Program-made: the position numbers and the translations under genes
Notes under the pieces: model-generated
Told to the model about the DNA's origin: nothing
The model's database searches: none
The model's input: the letters and a program-made list of their open reading frames with translations, nothing else
Part shown: positions 30,742 through 34,091 of the stretch, one piece after another
How the letters are laid out: every line of letters starts with the position of its first letter
Position numbering within the stretch: position 1 is the stretch's first letter
NCBI GenBank assembly: GCA_019454765.1
Contig: JACFNR010000010.1
Span: forward strand, 1 to 34,091
DNA from: Trueperaceae bacterium
GTDB lineage: Bacteria > Deinococcota > Deinococci > Deinococcales > Trueperaceae
Reading direction: 5' to 3'
DNA length: 34,091 bases

Positions 30742-32159
30742 CCGCCCCAGCCACGCCGTGGACGCTCGACCCCGACCGCTGCTTCGCGCCCGAACCCACC
30801 CAGCGGAGCCTGGCCCGGGAGCTGTACGAAGGGGTGGCCGGCCTGCCGCTGCTCTCGCCGCACGGGCACGTCTCCCCCGGCCTGTTGCTCGAGGACGCCC
30901 CCTTCGGCGACCCGGCGCAGACGTTCGTCGTCCCGGACCACTACCTGCTGCGCATGCTCCATAGCCAGGGCGTGCCCCTGGCCCGGCTCGGCGTGGCGCC
31001 CCTCGACGGCGCGCCGGTGGAGACGGACCCGCGGGCGATCTGGCGCGAGTTCGCGTCCCACTACCACCTGTTCGCCGGCACGCCGTCCGGGCTGTGGCTG
31101 AAGCAGGAGTTCACGGAACTCTTCGGTCTCGCCGAGCGACCCTCCGCCGCGACCGCCGACCGCACCTTCGACCACCTGAACGACAAGCTCGCCCAGCCCG
31201 CCTTCCGGCCCCGCGCCCTCTTCCGCCGGTTCGGGCTGGAGGTGCTGGCCACCACCGACGCCGCCACGGACGGCCTGAGCGAGCACGCCGCGCTGCAGGC
31301 CGCCGGCCTGCCAGTGGTGCCAACGTTCCGGCCGGACGCTGTCCTCGACCCGAGCCGCGACGACTTCCCGGCGGCACTCGACGCCCTCGAGGAGCGCAGC
31401 GGCGTGGCCGTCGACGGTTACGCCGGCTACGTCGAGGCCCTCGAGCAGCGCCGCGCCGCCTTCAAGGCCGCCGGGGCCACGGCGACGGATCACGCGGCCA
31501 TCAGCGCGCACGTGGCCGAACTGCCGGGCGTCGAGGCGGTGTACGGGCGCGTGCGGGCGGGCACGGCGAGCGCCGACGAGCGCCGCGCCTTCGCCGCCCA
31601 CATGCTGCTGCAGTCCGCGCGCATGAGCGCCGCCGACGGCCTCGTCATGCAGCTCCACGTCGGCTCCCTGCGCGACCACCACGCGCCGACGTTCGCCCGC
31701 TTCGGTCGCGACAAGGGCGCCGACATCCCCGTGGCCGCCACCTTCACGCGCGAGCTGAGGCCGCTACTCGACGAGCTAGGCGACCACCCCACGTTCCGCC
31801 TCGTCCTCTACACCGTCGACGAGACCCCCTACGCCCGCGAGCTGGCGCCGCTGGCCGGCTTCTACCCGAGCGTGCGCCTCGGGGCACCGTGGTGGTTCTT
31901 CGACTCGGTGCTGGGCATGGAACGCTACCTCGACGCCGTGACCGAGACGGCGGGGATCTACAACCTGGCGGGGTTCGTCGACGACACGCGCGCGTTCCCG
32001 TCGATACCGGCCCGCCACGACGTGTGGCGGCGCGTCACCTGCAACTGGCTGGCCGGGCGCGCCGTGCGCGGCCTCATCGACCGGGACGAGGCGCCCGCCC
32101 TGGCGCGCGCGCTGGCCTACGACCTCACGAAGGAGACCTACCGCCTGGGCGCGCCCTGA
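30738..32159 (+). CDS. uxaC: Uronate isomerase
   Basis: A 473-residue uronate isomerase (EC 5.3.1.12) of the amidohydrolase superfamily. It converts D-glucuronate to D-fructuronate and D-galacturonate to D-tagaturonate, the entry step of the pathway. 'LSPHGHVSPG' holds the metal-type H42 and H44. 'VLATTDAATDGL', 'MQLHVGSLRDHH', and the C-terminal 'FVDDTRAFPSIPARHDVWRRV' are UxaC blocks; the last ends in the Arg-rich substrate-binding region. The length agrees with E. coli UxaC (470). The ATG overlaps the uxaE stop and is preceded by GAGGTGA. It is the last gene of the operon. Confidence 0.95.
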   Translation: MTAPATPWTLDPDRCFAPEPTQRSLARELYEGVAGLPLLSPHGHVSPGLLLEDAPFGDPAQTFVVPDHYLLRMLHSQGVPLARLGVAPLDGAPVETDPRAIWREFASHYHLFAGTPSGLWLKQEFTELFGLAERPSAATADRTFDHLNDKLAQPAFRPRALFRRFGLEVLATTDAATDGLSEHAALQAAGLPVVPTFRPDAVLDPSRDDFPAALDALEERSGVAVDGYAGYVEALEQRRAAFKAAGATATDHAAISAHVAELPGVEAVYGRVRAGTASADERRAFAAHMLLQSARMSAADGLVMQLHVGSLRDHHAPTFARFGRDKGADIPVAATFTRELRPLLDELGDHPTFRLVLYTVDETPYARELAPLAGFYPSVRLGAPWWFFDSVLGMERYLDAVTETAGIYNLAGFVDDTRAFPSIPARHDVWRRVTCNWLAGRAVRGLIDRDEAPALARALAYDLTKETYRLGAP

Positions 32160-32207
32160 CCGGGAGCGCGGTTCCGGCCGGCGGCCGACCAGCCCCCTAG
32201 ACCCGCC

Positions 32208-32225
32208 CCGCGGGACTAACCGCGG
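32208..32225 (+). terminator. Possible short terminator hairpin between uxaC and lepB
   Basis: CCGCGG (32208-32213) and CCGCGG (32220-32225) pair around a 6-nt loop, in the 76-nt gap between the convergent uxaC and lepB genes. There is no T-run; it could serve either strand. Weak evidence. Confidence 0.25.
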
Positions 32226-32235
32226 ACGCTCGCGC

Positions 32236-33210
32236 CTACCGACCGGCGCCCGCCGCCGCGAACGCGGCCGGCGCGGCCAACCCCCTGAAGTTCCAGTGCC
32301 CGTCCCGCCTGGGCGGCCAGATGACGGCGGTGGCGCGGCCCGCGATGGCGATGGCGTCCACCGGACCAAAGTAACGCGAGTCCTCGGACCCGCCGGCGGA
32401 GCGGTTGTCGCCCATGACGAAGTACTTGCCGTCGGGCACGACGAGGTCGAGCACCACGGGCGTCCCCTCCGGCGTGCCGGGGGGAACCTCTACGCCGCCC
32501 ACCACGTTCCCGTAGAAGAGCTGGACCCGCGGGTCGTCGACGCTGACGCTGGCGGGGACGAAACCGCCCATCGGCAGCATCGGCACGCTGTTGCCCTTGG
32601 GTGTCGTCTCGAAGCCCATGACCAACGCCGCGACCTCCCCGCCCCGCACCACCACCAACGGGAAGTCGACGGGCGCGACGCGCACGGTGCCCGCGTCGGT
32701 GATGAAACCCTGGTCGATGGCGACGCCGTTCACGAAGACCTGGCCCCGCTCGATCCGCAGCCGGTCGCCCGGCACAGCCACCACGCGCTTGATGAAGAAG
32801 TTGCGCTTGCCCGTCTCCAGCGCGGTGGGGGCGTTGGCCGGCTCGCGCAGCACGACGACGGCGCCCCGCTGGTAGGGACCGAGCACGCCGGCCCGCCGCA
32901 ACCAGGTGTCGTACTTGGGGATGAAGACGCGGTCACCCGTCAGGAGCGCCTGCAGCAGGTTGCCGCGCCCGTTGCCGCCGTCCAGGTTGGGCTCCATCGA
33001 CGTGCCGACGACGCCGACGGTCGTGAAGAGGAAGGTGACGACGAGGAAGGCGATGACGAGCGCCTCGCCGTAGCCCCGCACCTCGCGCCAGACCCGCTGC
33101 CGGAGGGTGAGTGTCTGCGGGCGCGCCGCGCCCGCCGATCCGCCGGGGCGGAGGCGCGCCCGAGCGGTCTCGCGCGGGGAATCCGGCCGTTTCTGGTCTG
33201 ATCTCGTCAT
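32236..33210 (-). CDS. lepB: Signal peptidase I
   Basis: A 324-residue type I signal peptidase (S26 family), which removes signal peptides from exported proteins at the outer face of the membrane. A charged N-terminal cytoplasmic segment of ~46 residues leads to one transmembrane helix (about residues 48-68). S71 in 'GTSMEP' is the nucleophile, and K141 in 'FFIKRVVAVPGDRL' is the general base. 'YFVMGDNRSAGGSEDSRYFG' is box E. Longer loops than in minimal Gram-positive enzymes are seen around residues 75-110 and 175-260. The ATG at 33210 is preceded at 8 nt by TAGGCT, a possible leaderless -10 box. The gene is unrelated to the sugar locus. Confidence 0.95.
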   Translation of the reverse strand: MTRSDQKRPDSPRETARARLRPGGSAGAARPQTLTLRQRVWREVRGYGEALVIAFLVVTFLFTTVGVVGTSMEPNLDGGNGRGNLLQALLTGDRVFIPKYDTWLRRAGVLGPYQRGAVVVLREPANAPTALETGKRNFFIKRVVAVPGDRLRIERGQVFVNGVAIDQGFITDAGTVRVAPVDFPLVVVRGGEVAALVMGFETTPKGNSVPMLPMGGFVPASVSVDDPRVQLFYGNVVGGVEVPPGTPEGTPVVLDLVVPDGKYFVMGDNRSAGGSEDSRYFGPVDAIAIAGRATAVIWPPRRDGHWNFRGLAAPAAFAAAGAGR

Positions 33211-33218
33211 GACGGCAT

Positions 33219-33224
33219 AGCCTA
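33219..33224 (-). promoter_or_regulatory. Possible leaderless -10 box for lepB
   Basis: TAGGCT on the minus strand ends 8 nt before the lepB ATG at 33210. No Shine-Dalgarno is seen between them, and no clear -35 was found. Confidence 0.33.
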
Positions 33225-33245
33225 CCGCGAACGCGGGCGGCCCCG

Positions 33246-33251
33246 TACAAT
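33246..33251 (+). promoter_or_regulatory. Possible -10 box for the PPC-repeat protein gene
   Basis: TACAAT stands out in this GC-rich stretch, about 66 nt before the ATG at 33318. No -35 at the usual distance is convincing. Confidence 0.3.
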
Positions 33252-33317
33252 CGGTGCGAGGCGGGCGCCGCGGTGACATCGGCGAACCCCGGACCGCTCG
33301 CTCGCGAAAGGATCCAC

Positions 33318-34091
33318 ATGCTTCGTCGGCTCGCACCGCTCATCGCCCTCTCCACGCTGGCGCTAAGCCTCACCGCCACCGCCCAGCGACCCTTCATCGT
33401 CCCCAACTACTACGTGTCACAGCTCCCGGTCCTGACCCCGGGGGTCGCCGCCGCCGGCGAGCTGACCGAGGCCGACGGACAGAGCTACAAGGACGGCGCC
33501 CACCTCGATCTCTACCAGTTCGAGGGCGTTGTCGGCGCGTACGTCGAGCTGGAGCTGCGCAGCTACGACTTCGACACCTTCCTCAGCGTCTTCGACCCCG
33601 CCGGCAACCTGGTCGAGGCGAACGACGACGCGGACTACGACGGTGGCGACGCCAACCGCTCGTACGTCTCGCTCTACGTTGATCAGGAGGGCCGGTACAC
33701 GGTCGTCGCCAGCGCGTACGCTCAGTACGGGCTCGGCGCCTACGAGCTGCGCCTCGACGTCCAGCCCAGCTTCTCGCTCGACGACGCGACCGTCGTGACC
33801 GTGCCGGGCGCGATCGACGGCGCCCTCGCCGCGACCGACCCCGTCGTCCCGGAAGGCTGGACCGGGCCGAGCAGGGCCTACCGCTTCACCCTCGAGTCGG
33901 AGGTGGCCCTCAAGATCGACGCCGCTTCCTCGGACTTCGACACCTACCTCTACCTGTTCGACGCGGCCGGGAGGCTCCTCGCCTCCAACGACGATCACGA
34001 CTACAGCGAGGCGAGCGGCTACGCCACCGACTCGCAGATCTTCGCCGCCCTCGCACCCGGCGAGTACGTCGTGTACGTGAGCAGCTGGTCC
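33318..34091 (+). CDS. Secreted PPC-domain repeat protein, N-terminal part (cut by window edge)
   Basis: The first 258 codons of an exported protein; no stop is reached. The signal peptide is MLRRL followed by a hydrophobic core, with likely cleavage after A22 (ATA-Q). Two copies of a bacterial pre-peptidase C-terminal (PPC)-like beta domain follow, at about residues 45-130 and 145-258. Each carries 'FDTFLSVFDPAGNLVEANDD' or the matching 'FDTYLYLFDAAGRLLASNDD', then a 'GRYTVVAS'- or 'GEYVVYVSS'-type strand. Such domains usually accompany secreted peptidases or surface proteins; any catalytic part would lie beyond the window. GAAAGGA 5 nt before the ATG supports this start. Confidence 0.85.
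   Translation, partial: MLRRLAPLIALSTLALSLTATAQRPFIVPNYYVSQLPVLTPGVAAAGELTEADGQSYKDGAHLDLYQFEGVVGAYVELELRSYDFDTFLSVFDPAGNLVEANDDADYDGGDANRSYVSLYVDQEGRYTVVASAYAQYGLGAYELRLDVQPSFSLDDATVVTVPGAIDGALAATDPVVPEGWTGPSRAYRFTLESEVALKIDAASSDFDTYLYLFDAAGRLLASNDDHDYSEASGYATDSQIFAALAPGEYVVYVSSWS

Noticed and set aside
1-34091. tRNA or rRNA genes, CRISPR arrays, insertion sequences or attachment sites
   Set aside because: Gaps between genes are short (at most 291 nt). None shows a tRNA-like cloverleaf, regular spaced repeats, transposase genes or terminal repeats that I could recognise by reading.

Overview
The window is very GC-rich bacterial DNA (about 70% by eye) with densely packed genes and many GTG/TTG starts. 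Start/stop overlaps of the GTGA/ATGA type are common. Some genes have a TANNNT -10 box 6-8 nt before the start codon, so their mRNAs may be leaderless. Two signal peptides end in '-A-Q'. UxaE-type uronate epimerase, SDR-type mannonate oxidoreductase and Opp-type sugar transport occur together. This fits a member of the Deinococcota, perhaps Trueperales-like. That placement is an inference from style, not from a marker gene.

Layout. Positions 1-4.7 kb hold housekeeping genes: the 5' part of polA on the minus strand, a divergent HerA/DUF87-type ATPase, and a YbdG-like mechanosensitive channel. At 4.8-7.6 kb lies a coupled operon for mannonate dehydratase, a KDPG-aldolase-family enzyme and a 2-keto-3-deoxygluconate kinase. 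At 7.6-11.7 kb lies a divergent module. On the minus strand it has a uronate dehydrogenase-like enzyme and an enolase-superfamily enzyme. On the plus strand it has a FadR-type GntR regulator, a SnoaL-like protein and a RraA-like aldolase. The intergenic region holds a strong promoter and a site matching the FadR-subfamily operator consensus. At 11.7-22.9 kb lies a nine-gene minus-strand operon: a secreted solute-binding protein, two permeases, two ATPases, a sulfatase, a cupin, a multidrug/flippase-like membrane protein and a second sulfatase. At 23.2-26.3 kb, also on the minus strand, are an AGE-family epimerase, a formylglycine-generating enzyme (FGE) and a LysE-family exporter. At 26.5-32.2 kb, on the plus strand, are a NagB-like sugar-phosphate isomerase/deaminase, the mannonate oxidoreductase, a LacI-family regulator, tagaturonate/fructuronate epimerase UxaE and uronate isomerase UxaC. 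The end of the window has signal peptidase I (minus) and the first 258 codons of a secreted PPC-repeat protein (plus).

How it works together (inference). UxaC, UxaE, the SDR, UxuA, KdgK and the aldolase form a complete route from D-glucuronate and D-galacturonate to pyruvate and glyceraldehyde-3-phosphate. Between the two halves of this route sit an ABC importer, two Cys-type sulfatases without visible signal peptides, and the FGE they need for activation. The simplest reading is a locus for sulfated, uronate-containing oligosaccharides that are imported intact and desulfated in the cytoplasm. The NagB-like and AGE enzymes suggest that an amino sugar may also be present, as in glycosaminoglycans. 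No polysaccharide lyase or glycoside hydrolase is visible here. Two almost identical LacI-type operators lie just downstream of near-consensus promoters, one ahead of the transporter/sulfatase operon and one ahead of the catabolic operon. They tie the two together as one local regulon, probably under the LacI-family regulator encoded in the catabolic operon.
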